A DNA stretch of 64,000 bases from Bacteroidales bacterium (lineage in GTDB: Bacteria > Bacteroidota > Bacteroidia > Bacteroidales > UBA932), in assembly GCA_017428725.1 (NCBI GenBank), contig JAFRQH010000022.1:107143-171142 (forward strand). Reading direction: 5' to 3'. The translations under genes were made by a program, and so were the position numbers. A model generated the notes under the pieces. The model was given only the letters and a program-made list of their open reading frames with translations, was not told where the DNA came from and made no database searches. Positions 29,261 through 38,343 of the stretch are shown here, piece after piece. Position 1 is the stretch's first letter, and each line of letters begins with the position of its first letter.

Positions 29261-30250
29261 ATGAAAGTAACAGAGAACAAGATTGACAACCTGAACCTTG
29301 AGCTGACCCTCGAGGTCGCCGCCGCCGACTACGCGGAGATTGAGAAGAAGAAACTTGCCGAGCGCCGCCGCACGGCCGAATTCAAGGGCTTCCGCAAGGG
29401 GATGGTCCCCGCGTCCCTGATCAAGCGCGTCTACGGCGAGCAGGCCCTCGTCGAGTCCGTCAACCAGGTCATCGGCCAGGCGCTGGACAAACACATCAAC
29501 GACAACAAGCTCCGGATCCTCGGCGAACCGCTTCCTTCGGAGAAGCAGCCCGAGAACGAGTGGACGGACGGTGGCGATTTCACCTTCGTCTTCGACCTGG
29601 GCCTCTCGCCCGAGGTCTCCGTCGAGGTGGAGAAGGCCGACACCGTGCCGGTCTACACCGTGACCGTGGGTGCCAAGGACAAGGCCCCGATGATCGAGAA
29701 CCTCAAGAAGTACTATGAGGAGAAGAAGGAGGAGAAGAGCGACGAGGAGATCGAGAAGGAGGTCACCGAGCGCCTGCACGCGCAGTACAAGAACGAAGCC
29801 GACTGGCGCCAGACCAAGGACATCCGCGACTACTTCGTCAAGAAGGCGGACGTGCAACTGCCCGAGGAGTTCCTCAAGCGCTGGCTGCTCGAGGCCAATG
29901 GCGGCAAGGTCACCAAGGAGGACGTGGAGAAGGATTTCCCCGGCTTCGCCGAGGATTTCAAGTGGCAGCTCGTGCGCGGCACCCTGATGCAGAAGTGGGG
30001 CTTCCAGGTGGAGGACAAGGACCTGCAGGAGCAGGCCGAGGCATTCGCCCGCTACCAGTATGCGATGTACGGCATCGGCAACGTCCCTGACGAGATGGTC
30101 AAGGAGATGGCCGTGAACATGCTCCACGACCAGAAGCAGGTCGAGCGCCTGGTCGAGCAGGTCGAGGACCGCAAGGTGCTTGACAAGATCAAGGAGACGA
30201 TCACCCTCAAGCCGACCAAGATCAGCGCCGCGAAGTTCCGCGAGCTGTAA
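29261..30250 (+). CDS. tig: Trigger factor-like chaperone lacking the FKBP domain
   Basis: A 329-residue protein with the trigger factor ribosome-binding domain; the ribosome-docking signature appears as GFRKGMVP (43-50), one residue off the usual GFRxGKxP. The helical C-terminal chaperone domain follows (KKEEKSDEEIEKEVTERL, then DIRDYFVKKADVQLPEEFLKRWL). Canonical trigger factors are about 430 aa and carry a peptidyl-prolyl isomerase domain between these parts; here the two are joined directly, leaving no room for it. It should still act on nascent chains at the tunnel exit. A strong terminator follows. Confidence 0.9.
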   Translation: MKVTENKIDNLNLELTLEVAAADYAEIEKKKLAERRRTAEFKGFRKGMVPASLIKRVYGEQALVESVNQVIGQALDKHINDNKLRILGEPLPSEKQPENEWTDGGDFTFVFDLGLSPEVSVEVEKADTVPVYTVTVGAKDKAPMIENLKKYYEEKKEEKSDEEIEKEVTERLHAQYKNEADWRQTKDIRDYFVKKADVQLPEEFLKRWLLEANGGKVTKEDVEKDFPGFAEDFKWQLVRGTLMQKWGFQVEDKDLQEQAEAFARYQYAMYGIGNVPDEMVKEMAVNMLHDQKQVERLVEQVEDRKVLDKIKETITLKPTKISAAKFREL

Positions 30251-30258
30251 GCGTCGTC

Positions 30259-30321
30259 CCGGACCGCAGTCCGGAATCCCGCCCGAAGGCCGGGCCCCAG
30301 CGATGGGGCCCGGCCTTTGTT
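30259..30321 (+). terminator. Intrinsic terminator after trigger factor
   Basis: A perfect 14-bp stem (AAGGCCGGGCCCCA 30286-30299, complement 30304-30317) with a GCGA tetraloop is followed by TGTTTTG. A smaller hairpin CCGGAC-CGCA-GTCCGG (30259-30274) precedes it. It closes the oxoamine synthase-to-trigger factor operon. Confidence 0.85.
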
Positions 30322-30388
30322 TTGCGCCCGGAGACGGAATAAACCTTAAATTGTTAGCAACAAACATATCAAATTCTAAAATATATGC

Positions 30389-30396
30389 TAAATTTG
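30389..30396 (+). promoter_or_regulatory. susC promoter -7 box
   Basis: TAAATTTG in an AT-rich 200-bp leader between the terminator and susC; it is the best TAnnTTTG match there and leaves a ~60-nt untranslated leader. No regulator gene or obvious operator repeat is adjacent. Confidence 0.5.
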
Positions 30397-30458
30397 TTGT
30401 AATAATCGCAAAAAGGCTTAGGAATATACCGCATATTAACCATTATTAGTTTAACCAA

Positions 30459-33400
30459 ATGTTCCAAATGATGAAAAATCATCTCAGAATGGTGCTGGCA
30501 GCGCTTCTTCTCCTTGCGGGGAGCAGCATCGCATTCGCCCAGCAGAAAATCTCGGGAACGATCGTCGACTTGTCCGGCCAGCCGGTCATCGGCGCCAGCG
30601 TCGTGATCCCCGGTACTACCACCGGCACGGTCACCAACCTGGACGGCAAGTATGAACTCTCCGTTCCCACGGGTACCAATCTCACCGTCTCCTGCATCGG
30701 TTTCGTGGACCAGACCTTTACGGTTACCGCAGGACAGAGCGTCTACAACTTCAAGCTCTCCGATGATGCGGAGATGCTCGAAGAGACGATCGTGATCGGT
30801 TACGGCACCGTCAAGGTCAAGGACCTCACCGGTTCCGTCACCGCCGTCGGCTCCAAGGATCTCGAGATCCCGGTCTCCAACGTGGGCCAGGCCCTGCAGG
30901 GCAAGATGGCCGGCGTGGTGGTCTCCGTGGGCAGCCAGTCCCCGGGAGCCTCCCCGACCATCCGCGTCCGCGGTAACAAATCCATCAACACATCCAACGA
31001 GCCGCTCGTGCTCGTGGACGGATTCCCGGGCAGTCTCTCCAATGTCCCTGCCGACCAGATCAAGAGCATCAACGTCCTCAAGGATGCCGCCGCCACCGCC
31101 ATCTACGGTAGCCGTGGCGCCTCGGGCGTTATCCTCGTGACCACCAAGAACGCCATTGAGGGCCAGACCAATGTCTCCTACAGCGGCTATGTGCAGATCA
31201 AAGACTCCTCCACGGAAGTCTACGACGTCCTCGAACCGCTCGACTACCTGAAATTCACCCTCGGCTATGCCTTGGACTACAACCCGGTGAACTATACCAA
31301 CATGCTGAAGTATTTCGGCATCGGGCCGGAATACGGCAACCACTACAACGACTATGCGAAGAAGAGCAGCCACAACTGGCAGCGCGACCTGTTGAAGACC
31401 GGTATCTCCCACAACCACAATGTGACGGTCAGCCACGGTACCCAGCGCAGCCGGACGATGTTCTCCCTGAACTATACCTATGATGACGGTACGGTCATCA
31501 ACTCCTGGTACCGCCGTATCAACGCTTCCCTGCGCAACTCCCTGAGACTGACGGACAACTTCGACATCGAGGTAAACCTCTCATACAACACTTCCAAGAG
31601 CAGGGGCAACAGCCGCCAGGGTTCGGTCTATCAGTACCGTCCCCTCGACCCGCTCGGCCCCGAGCCCTTCAACCTCGCCGGTTTCGGTAACGGCAGCGGT
31701 GGTTACATCGACGTGGCCAGCGACCCGATCGAGCTGACCTACAACAGCGAGCCCGACTCCATGAACCACAACTTCCGCGGCATCGGTTCCCTCAACTGGC
31801 GTCCGGTCAAGGGTCTGACCCTGCGTTCGGAAGTCGGTCTGACGGCCGGATTCTCCCGCTCCGAGAGCTACACCAAGGGATACGGCAACACGACCAACTC
31901 CGCCGGCTTGAGCCGTGGCGAGAGCTACTCCCTCACCTGGAACACCACGGCCCAGTACGAGATTCCGTTCTCCAACAAGAACCACCGTGCCGACATCCTG
32001 GTCGGTAATGAAATGCGCATGTCCTCGAGCCAGAGCATGAGCATCAACGCCCAGCCGTTCCCGGAGAACTTCGACCGTGCCCGTACCTTCGCTTTCATCG
32101 ACCAGTACATCCAGGATCTGACGAACAGCTCCGGCAAATTCTCTACGAGCTACGGGACCCCGGGTCGTGCGGTTTCCTTCTTCTCCCGTGCCAACTTTGC
32201 ATTCAAGGACCGCTACTTGCTGACCCTTACGTTCCGTGCTGACGGTTCCGCCAACTTCGCTCCGAACAACCGCTGGGGATTCTTCCCGGCCGCGGCATTT
32301 GCGTGGCGCATCAGCGACGAACCCTGGATGGCCGACACCAAGGACTGGCTCTCCAGTCTGAAGTTCCGTCTCTCCTACGGTGTGACCGGCAACGACTCCA
32401 TCGGCGCCAATATGTGGCGTGAGACCTGGGGTCTGGGCAGCAACACCAGCTACACCATGAGTACCCAGCGTACCGACACGGAGAATGATTACAGCAAGCC
32501 TTATCAGCCTGGATCCATGATGCAGAATCCCAGCCTGCGCTGGGAGTCCACCTACACGACCAACGTCGGCTTCGACTTCGGCTTGTTCGACAACCGCATC
32601 GACGGCACCATCGAAGGCTACTACATCAAGACTGACGGCTTGCTGATGACCACCCCGGTCAACGCGGCTTCCGGTTACTCGACCCAGTGGCAGAACCTTG
32701 GCACGATCTCCAACCGCGGTATCGAATTGACGCTGAACGGCGACATCGTCCGCAACAGCGAATTCACCCTCCGTGCCGGTCTCATCTTCCAGTACAACCT
32801 CAACCGCGTGGACTATATTGCCCCGACCGTGACCTCCACCAAGTATGGTGCCTGGTCCAGCTCCGAGCATTACCCGTCTGGCGGTGAGTACTTCATCGAG
32901 GAAGGCAGCCCGATGGGTATGATCAAGTGCTTTGCCTATGATGGCTGGTACACTGTCAATGATTTCGATGTCGTGGACGGCGTCTGGAAACTGAAGGATG
33001 GCATCGCTGACTGGGCTACCGATTCCTATTGGACCAGTTTCAAACTGCCTGCCGGACAGAAGGCATTCCCCGGGGCCCTGAAGGTGAAGGATCTCTGGGG
33101 CAAGGATGGCAAACCTGACGGAAAGATTACGACTGACGACACCTATGTGTTCGGCTCGATGACTCCGCCGGCATCCGGCGCCATCAACCTGCAGGCCCGC
33201 TGGCGCCAGTTCGACCTGACCGCCAACTTCAACTATGTGCTCGGCGGTCACGTCATGAACACCCCGGCCCTGACGAACCTCTACGGTTCGAAGGATAATC
33301 GCTTCGGCGCCAACCGCTTCGCTTTCGTCAAGGATTGCTACAGCCCCTACCGTTGGAACAACGGCGAACTCGAGTTCGTCGACGACCCGGCCGAACTGAC

Positions 33401-33719
33401 GAAGATGAATGCCAACGCCAAGTACTGGACCCCGACTTCCATGGTCGGCCTCCTTGTTGACAAGTACCTGGAAAGCGGCAACTTCCTGCGCCTGCGCAAC
33501 CTCAGCATCGGCTACACCCTGCCCTCCAATATCGCCAAGAAAGTGGCGATGAAGAACGCCCGCGTCTATTTCACCGCCACCAACCTCTTCACCCTGACCA
33601 AGTACACGGGTCTCAACCCGGAGGTCAGCATCGGCGGCAGTTCCACGACGCCCGGTGTGGACAGCGGCAGCTACCCGCTCTCCCGCACTTACACTGTCGG
33701 TATCAACGTGACTTTCTAA
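30459..33719 (+). CDS. susC: SusC/RagA family TonB-linked outer-membrane transporter
   Basis: A 1086-residue outer-membrane importer. After a signal peptide (MMKNHLRMVLAALLLLAGSSIAFA) comes the carboxypeptidase-regulatory-like domain (ISGTIVDLSGQPVIGASVVI), a TonB-box-like stretch (ETIVIGYGTVKVKDLTGSV) and the plug domain with IRVRGNKSIN, VLVDGFPG and the SusC hallmark INVLKDAAATAIYGSRGASGVILVTTK. The barrel runs to the end (YPLSRTYTVGINVTF). SusC pairs with SusD to import glycans or other nutrients. The substrate is not evident. SusD follows 22 nt downstream. Confidence 0.96.
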   Translation: MFQMMKNHLRMVLAALLLLAGSSIAFAQQKISGTIVDLSGQPVIGASVVIPGTTTGTVTNLDGKYELSVPTGTNLTVSCIGFVDQTFTVTAGQSVYNFKLSDDAEMLEETIVIGYGTVKVKDLTGSVTAVGSKDLEIPVSNVGQALQGKMAGVVVSVGSQSPGASPTIRVRGNKSINTSNEPLVLVDGFPGSLSNVPADQIKSINVLKDAAATAIYGSRGASGVILVTTKNAIEGQTNVSYSGYVQIKDSSTEVYDVLEPLDYLKFTLGYALDYNPVNYTNMLKYFGIGPEYGNHYNDYAKKSSHNWQRDLLKTGISHNHNVTVSHGTQRSRTMFSLNYTYDDGTVINSWYRRINASLRNSLRLTDNFDIEVNLSYNTSKSRGNSRQGSVYQYRPLDPLGPEPFNLAGFGNGSGGYIDVASDPIELTYNSEPDSMNHNFRGIGSLNWRPVKGLTLRSEVGLTAGFSRSESYTKGYGNTTNSAGLSRGESYSLTWNTTAQYEIPFSNKNHRADILVGNEMRMSSSQSMSINAQPFPENFDRARTFAFIDQYIQDLTNSSGKFSTSYGTPGRAVSFFSRANFAFKDRYLLTLTFRADGSANFAPNNRWGFFPAAAFAWRISDEPWMADTKDWLSSLKFRLSYGVTGNDSIGANMWRETWGLGSNTSYTMSTQRTDTENDYSKPYQPGSMMQNPSLRWESTYTTNVGFDFGLFDNRIDGTIEGYYIKTDGLLMTTPVNAASGYSTQWQNLGTISNRGIELTLNGDIVRNSEFTLRAGLIFQYNLNRVDYIAPTVTSTKYGAWSSSEHYPSGGEYFIEEGSPMGMIKCFAYDGWYTVNDFDVVDGVWKLKDGIADWATDSYWTSFKLPAGQKAFPGALKVKDLWGKDGKPDGKITTDDTYVFGSMTPPASGAINLQARWRQFDLTANFNYVLGGHVMNTPALTNLYGSKDNRFGANRFAFVKDCYSPYRWNNGELEFVDDPAELTKMNANAKYWTPTSMVGLLVDKYLESGNFLRLRNLSIGYTLPSNIAKKVAMKNARVYFTATNLFTLTKYTGLNPEVSIGGSSTTPGVDSGSYPLSRTYTVGINVTF

Positions 33720-33741
33720 TGGCAAGTAAAGTTTGAAGACA

Positions 33742-35961
33742 ATGAAAAAGTTAAACTATATTATCATGACGGTCCTGGCGGGCGTTTCCCTTGTGTCCTG
33801 TCAGGAATACCTCAGCACCAATTCTCCGTCTACGGTAGATGCTGATTTCGTCTTCTCCAGTTTTGTTACGGGCAAGACCGTCATGCTCGGTGCCTACAAT
33901 ACGGTCACCGGCGCTTTTACCCACGGATTTCCAGTAAACTTCGATGACATTGGTTCTGATACCGAACGTGCCTCCGTAGGTATGGTCGCCCCGCTTGTCG
34001 GTGCTTCCCAGCTGTATGGCGGACAGGCAGCCTATGTCGTTGAGAGCTACAATATCAACGACGGCAGCGTGCCGGGCGGTAACTGGAACACCTTCTATTC
34101 TGCTATCAGCAAATGCAATCAGGTGATTTCCAACATCCAGGCGATGCCGGAATATGAGGACATCATCGCCAAGGCCCCTAACGACTGGTCCGACCTGCTT
34201 GGCCAGGCCTACTGCCTGCGCGCTACGATGTACTTTGAGCTCGTCAAGCACTTCGGTGACTGTATCTATTATTCCGAGGCCGAAATGGGCCAGGACATCA
34301 AGGAACTGAGCAGCCGTGATGCCGTCATCGAGAAAGAGCTCAAGGCTTTGGAGCAGGCTGAAAAGTGGATGTATGCGATTGGCGAGCAGAATCACCTGCC
34401 CGACCAGATGACCCGCAACTATGCCGACGGTCTGATCGGTCGCCTCTGCTTCATGCTGGCCGGCTACCAGACCCGCCGTACCGACCTGGGTGCCGACTTC
34501 TATGTGGACGCCGACGGCAAGGCCATCACCTACGAGGTTTGGGGTACCGACCCCGCTCGCAACGCCGCCTACGGCCGCCGCAGCGACTGGAAGAAGTTCT
34601 ACACCGAGGCCATTCCGTATCTCGAGAAGGCCGTCAACCAGCCTGGCGGCGCTTTCCTGACCACCGTGGACCCGCGCTCGGACAAGGAAAAGCGTGTCTA
34701 TGACAACCCGTTCCAGTATTATTTCAATCAGGTCACTTGCCAGGTAATGCCCGAAGAGAGCATCTATGAGTGGACTCTCAAGGCGGAGAACGGAAGCAGC
34801 CGTATCGCCTACAACTTCGGCCGTGGCTCCAACGGCGGTTCTCCGGCATATCCGCCCAAGGCGAATGCCCAGGTATGCTCATTCCCTGCCGTTTACTACG
34901 GTATGTTCGACCCCCAGGACAAGCGCCGCGATGCTTCCCTCAATGTGACGGGCTCTTCAGGCCGTGGTGAAGAAATGATCTACTCCTATGGTCTGTCGAA
35001 CAAATGTACGGTTGGTATCGGCATGAACAAGTATGACCTCAACCGCCATCCCGATCCGGATGCCCGCCAGCTCTTCAGTGGCATCAGCTATGTGTATATG
35101 CGTCAGGCTGACATCATCCTGATGCTTGCCGAGGCCTATGCCGTGGGCGGTGACAACGCCAAGGCCACGACCGAACTCCGCAAGGTCCACGACCGCGCCT
35201 TCGCGAATGACATCAAGGATGCCAAGTTCAACGAACTGCTCGCTTCCGTGGGCGGTGACCTCTTCGAGGCCGTCATCGAGGAACGCAAACTCGAGTTCGT
35301 CGGCGAAACTCTCCGTCGTTGGGACCTTATCCGCACCGGTAAACTTCCGAAGGTCGCTTATGAGTTCCGCAAGCAGTTGGTTGATCAGATGGCCGAGCTC
35401 AAGCAGAAAGGCTATGTGGAGTTCGACAACGGCAACCAGTTCCCTGCCTTTATTTGGACCAAGACGATGAATGCCAAGGAGATTCTCGGCTATCGCCTGA
35501 CCATGCAGACCCCTGCCGGTTTGACCGAGGGTACCGATGAGTACGGCCTGCTGGTCCCGGGCTGGCGCGGCCAGCACGATGACTGGCTGAAAGTCGCCAA
35601 GGGTGATATGGAAGAAGAGAAGGCCATCGCCACCATCGTCCAGGACAAGACGAACTTGGCCATCCAGGGTCTGTTCCGTTACATCGATCCCGAATCCGAT
35701 GAAGCCAAGGCCCTGGAAGCTCGCGGGTATGTCAAGACAAACTGGGGCTATGACACCTACAATAAATTGAATTCCAAGACCAAGATATACGGGTATGATG
35801 AAGGCATAGAAGCCAGCTGGTCCAGTGAATTCATGTGCGGCTACACCGATGCCGACTATGCCGCCAAGAAGGCTCCGATCTACCTGTCTCCGATGAACGA
35901 GACTACTTGTAAAACCACCGGCCTGACCAACGGCTATGGTTTCCGCAGCACGATGCAATAA
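33742..35961 (+). CDS. susD: SusD/RagB family surface lipoprotein
   Basis: The start chosen is ATG 33742; a TTG three codons earlier is in frame but non-standard. The signal ends with a lipobox (VSLVSC at about 14-19), so the protein is a lipoprotein placed on the cell surface. Features of SusD are visible: a TPR-like helical N-terminal region (YCLRATMYFELVKHFGD), the YVYMRQADIILMLAEAYA block and VIEERKLEFVGETLRRWDLIRTGKL near the C-terminal third. At 739 residues it is long for the family (about 500-600), with an extended C-terminal region. It forms a lid over SusC to capture substrate. Confidence 0.94.
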   Translation: MKKLNYIIMTVLAGVSLVSCQEYLSTNSPSTVDADFVFSSFVTGKTVMLGAYNTVTGAFTHGFPVNFDDIGSDTERASVGMVAPLVGASQLYGGQAAYVVESYNINDGSVPGGNWNTFYSAISKCNQVISNIQAMPEYEDIIAKAPNDWSDLLGQAYCLRATMYFELVKHFGDCIYYSEAEMGQDIKELSSRDAVIEKELKALEQAEKWMYAIGEQNHLPDQMTRNYADGLIGRLCFMLAGYQTRRTDLGADFYVDADGKAITYEVWGTDPARNAAYGRRSDWKKFYTEAIPYLEKAVNQPGGAFLTTVDPRSDKEKRVYDNPFQYYFNQVTCQVMPEESIYEWTLKAENGSSRIAYNFGRGSNGGSPAYPPKANAQVCSFPAVYYGMFDPQDKRRDASLNVTGSSGRGEEMIYSYGLSNKCTVGIGMNKYDLNRHPDPDARQLFSGISYVYMRQADIILMLAEAYAVGGDNAKATTELRKVHDRAFANDIKDAKFNELLASVGGDLFEAVIEERKLEFVGETLRRWDLIRTGKLPKVAYEFRKQLVDQMAELKQKGYVEFDNGNQFPAFIWTKTMNAKEILGYRLTMQTPAGLTEGTDEYGLLVPGWRGQHDDWLKVAKGDMEEEKAIATIVQDKTNLAIQGLFRYIDPESDEAKALEARGYVKTNWGYDTYNKLNSKTKIYGYDEGIEASWSSEFMCGYTDADYAAKKAPIYLSPMNETTCKTTGLTNGYGFRSTMQ

Positions 35962-35984
35962 CGGAAACCGCAAAAACTGACAAG

Positions 35985-36022
35985 GTCCGGGCAGTACCAC
36001 CGCGTATTGCCCGGACTTTTTT
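35985..36022 (+). terminator. Intrinsic terminator after susD, abutting the next promoter
   Basis: A 9-bp perfect stem (GTCCGGGCA 35985-35993, complement 36008-36016) with a 14-nt loop is followed by TTTTTTATT. The T tract runs straight into the TATCTTTG promoter box of the DUF1538 gene (36025-36032). Confidence 0.85.
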
Positions 36023-36024
36023 AT

Positions 36025-36032
36025 TATCTTTG
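36025..36032 (+). promoter_or_regulatory. DUF1538 operon promoter -7 box
   Basis: TATCTTTG, only 5 nt before the ATG at 36038, so the transcript would start at or next to the start codon (leaderless). Confidence 0.6.
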
Positions 36033-36037
36033 TCCAT

Positions 36038-37594
36038 ATGGAAAAGAATCGCTCCATTTCCCGGGATCTGTGGAAGTCCCTGCGGGAGAAGCTCCGCGAG
36101 TCGCTGATCTCCGTGGTACCGGTCAGCTTGCTGGTTTTCCTGCTGGCTGTCACGCCCTGGGTAGACATCACAAAGCAGGAGCTGGCCGTCTTCGCCGGGG
36201 CCGCAGCCCTACTGATCGTCGGCATCAGTCTGTTCAACCTCGGCGCCGATATGGCGATGACTCCGATGGGACAGTACATCGGCGAGGGCCTGACCAAATC
36301 CAAGAAGCTAGGCATCCTGCTGTCCATCAGTTTCGTGATGGGCTTGCTGATCACGGTGGCCGAACCGGACCTGGCCGTCCTGGCGGGGCAGGTGAGCGCC
36401 GTGATGAACGGCACGCTGCTGATCGTGACCGTGGGCGTGGGTGTGGGATTGTTCCTGCTGATGGCCGTAATCAAGATTGTCTTCCATGCTGACCTGACGG
36501 GCATCCTGCTGTTCTTCTATATGGTGATGTTCAGCCTGGCGGCGCTGCTGATCGACAGCGGGAAGGGCTCCTTCCTGCCGCTGTCCTTCGACTCCGGCGG
36601 CGTGACCACGGGCCCGATCACGGTGCCGTTCATCATGGCGCTGGGCGTGGGCATCGCTTTGACCGTGGGCGGGCGCAACGCCCGGGAGAACAGCTTCGGC
36701 CTGATCGCCCTGTGCTCCGTCGGCCCCATCGTGGCCGTGCTCATCCTCTCGATGATGGCCAAGGGGGACCTCTCCTATGCCGTACCGGATTATTCGATGT
36801 CCACTATCCTGGAGGAGGGCGTGGGCCATCTGTTCAGGGGCAAGCTGCTGGAGGTCGGCAAGTCGCTGGCCCTGGTGGTGGTCTTCTTCTTCATCCTGCA
36901 GGCTGCCATCCTGCGGCTCCCGAAGATCAAGATCATCCAGATCCTCATCGGCATCGTCCAGACCCTGCTCGGGCTCGTCCTGTTCCTGGCCGCCGTGGAG
37001 ATGGCCTTCATGCCCATCGGCTTCAAGATCGGCACGCAGATGGCTGCACAGAATCCCATCCTGCTGATCGCCTTCGCCTTCATCATCGGCAACGTGGTCG
37101 TCCTGGCCGAGCCGGCGGTGCACGTGCTCAACAACCAGGTGGAGGAGATCACGGGCGGCGAGGTGTCCAAGACCCAGATGATGGTGGCCCTTTCCCTGGG
37201 CGTGGGCGTGTCCATCGGCCTGTCGGTGCTGCGTGTACACCTCGGTTTCTCGCTGCTCTACTACCTGGTCCCGGGCTACCTGCTGTCGCTGGGCCTGTCC
37301 TTCTTCATGCCCAAGCTTTACACCGCCATCGCCTTCGACTCCGGCGGCGTGGCCAGCGGTCCGCTGACTTCGAGTTTCATCCTGCCGCTGGTGATCGGTG
37401 CCTGCTGCTCGCTCCAGGGCGATTCCGCCGTGATGGATTTCGCCTTCGGCGTGGTGGCGATGGTGGCGATGACCCCGCTGATCACGATCCAGTCCCTGGG
37501 CTTCAAGTCCGTCCTTAGCGTGCGCCGGCGCGAGAGCGCAGCCATCCGCCGCATCCTTTCTGCTGCCGACGACCAGATTATCTACTTCGACTGA
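36038..37594 (+). CDS. DUF1538 multi-spanning membrane protein (putative transporter)
   Basis: A 518-residue polytopic inner-membrane protein of the DUF1538 family. It is an internal duplication: each half carries the same motif, FDSGGVTTGP at 184-193 and FDSGGVASGP at 433-442, followed by a hydrophobic helix. The repeated DSGG motif within membrane segments could form a substrate or ion site in a pseudo-symmetric transporter. Two PII-like genes follow with gaps of 1 nt each, so the three form a tight operon. PII proteins commonly gate transporters, so ligand-controlled transport is the likely theme. The transported substrate is unknown. Confidence 0.88.
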   Translation: MEKNRSISRDLWKSLREKLRESLISVVPVSLLVFLLAVTPWVDITKQELAVFAGAAALLIVGISLFNLGADMAMTPMGQYIGEGLTKSKKLGILLSISFVMGLLITVAEPDLAVLAGQVSAVMNGTLLIVTVGVGVGLFLLMAVIKIVFHADLTGILLFFYMVMFSLAALLIDSGKGSFLPLSFDSGGVTTGPITVPFIMALGVGIALTVGGRNARENSFGLIALCSVGPIVAVLILSMMAKGDLSYAVPDYSMSTILEEGVGHLFRGKLLEVGKSLALVVVFFFILQAAILRLPKIKIIQILIGIVQTLLGLVLFLAAVEMAFMPIGFKIGTQMAAQNPILLIAFAFIIGNVVVLAEPAVHVLNNQVEEITGGEVSKTQMMVALSLGVGVSIGLSVLRVHLGFSLLYYLVPGYLLSLGLSFFMPKLYTAIAFDSGGVASGPLTSSFILPLVIGACCSLQGDSAVMDFAFGVVAMVAMTPLITIQSLGFKSVLSVRRRESAAIRRILSAADDQIIYFD

Positions 37595-37595
37595 G

Positions 37596-37967
37596 ATGGA
37601 AACAACCCGTAATATCGCCCCGATGAAGCTGGAGTTGCTGCTGGCGGTCGTCCACAACAACAAGTCAGCCTATTTCCAGAGCCTCATCCAGTCCCACAAG
37701 GCCAATCTCCAGCTGACGATGCCGGCCAAGGGGACGACACACCTGATTTTGGACTACCTGGGCCTGACCGAGCGCCCCAAGACGCTGATCGTCAGCGTGG
37801 TGCGTCAGGACGAGGCCGGCAAGCTGATCTCCCTGCTCGACGATACTTTCCGGAAGGGCAAGGACTACAAGGGCATCGCCTTCACCGTCCCGTTCTCCAG
37901 CGTGATCGGGACCCTCACCTATGGATTCTTAAGCAACGACAAGCGTACCGTCAAGGAGGAAGCATAA
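37596..37967 (+). CDS. PII-like signalling protein 1
   Basis: A 123-residue protein with the PII ferredoxin-like fold: strand LELLLAVVHNNKSAYFQSLIQ, strand KTLIVSVVRQDEAGKLISLLDDTF, and the region KGIAFTVPFSSVIGTLTYGF. The segment where PII proteins carry the T-loop is short (MPAKGTTHLILDYLGLTERP) and lacks the uridylylated tyrosine of GlnB. It lies between the DUF1538 transporter and a second PII-like gene. The ligand cannot be told from sequence. Confidence 0.75.
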   Translation: METTRNIAPMKLELLLAVVHNNKSAYFQSLIQSHKANLQLTMPAKGTTHLILDYLGLTERPKTLIVSVVRQDEAGKLISLLDDTFRKGKDYKGIAFTVPFSSVIGTLTYGFLSNDKRTVKEEA

Positions 37968-37968
37968 T

Positions 37969-38319
37969 ATGGAAGAGAACAAGTTTGAACTGGTGGTCTG
38001 CATCGTGAATGCAGGTTTCTCGCAGAACGTGATGGAGGCGGCCCGCGCCGCCGGCGCCAGGGGCGGTACCATCCTCCGGGCCCGCGGCTCCGCCAATCCC
38101 GAGTCCGAGGAGTTCTTCAACATCACCATCCAGCCCGACAAGGAGATGGTGATGATCCTCGTCCCCGTGGGCATCAAGGACGAAGTGCTCAAGACCGTAT
38201 ACAAAGAGGCCGGCCTGGGCGACGATGCCCAGGGCATCGCCTTCTCCCTGCCGGTCTCCCGGACCACGACCCTCAAGAGCGACGGTCCGGAGAAGAAAGA
38301 AAAAAAAGGGAAAGAGTAG
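37969..38319 (+). CDS. PII-like signalling protein 2 (GlnB/GlnK superfamily)
   Basis: A 116-residue PII-superfamily protein. It begins FELVVCIVNAGFSQNVMEAARAAGARGGTIL, the typical first strand-helix-strand of PII, with the GARGGTI turn. The T-loop region is RARGSANPESEEFF, followed by VMILVPVGIKDEVLKTVY and GIAFSLPVS. The sequence differs clearly from the PII-like protein just upstream, so the pair may form two different trimers or a heterotrimer. A lysine-rich tail (EKKEKKGKE) ends the protein. Confidence 0.85.
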   Translation: MEENKFELVVCIVNAGFSQNVMEAARAAGARGGTILRARGSANPESEEFFNITIQPDKEMVMILVPVGIKDEVLKTVYKEAGLGDDAQGIAFSLPVSRTTTLKSDGPEKKEKKGKE

Positions 38320-38343
38320 CCGGGGATCCTACCGGATCCCGGC
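38319..38343. terminator. Hairpin between convergent PII-like and sulfatase genes
   Basis: GCCGGGGATCC / GGATCCCGGC separated by 4 nt form a stable stem over both gene ends; the sulfatase stop (38329-38331) lies inside it. There is no T tract, so terminator function is uncertain. Confidence 0.45.

Noticed and set aside
30251..30458. Riboswitch or small RNA in the susC leader
   Set aside because: Beyond the terminator and promoter box I saw no conserved fold or known aptamer pattern.
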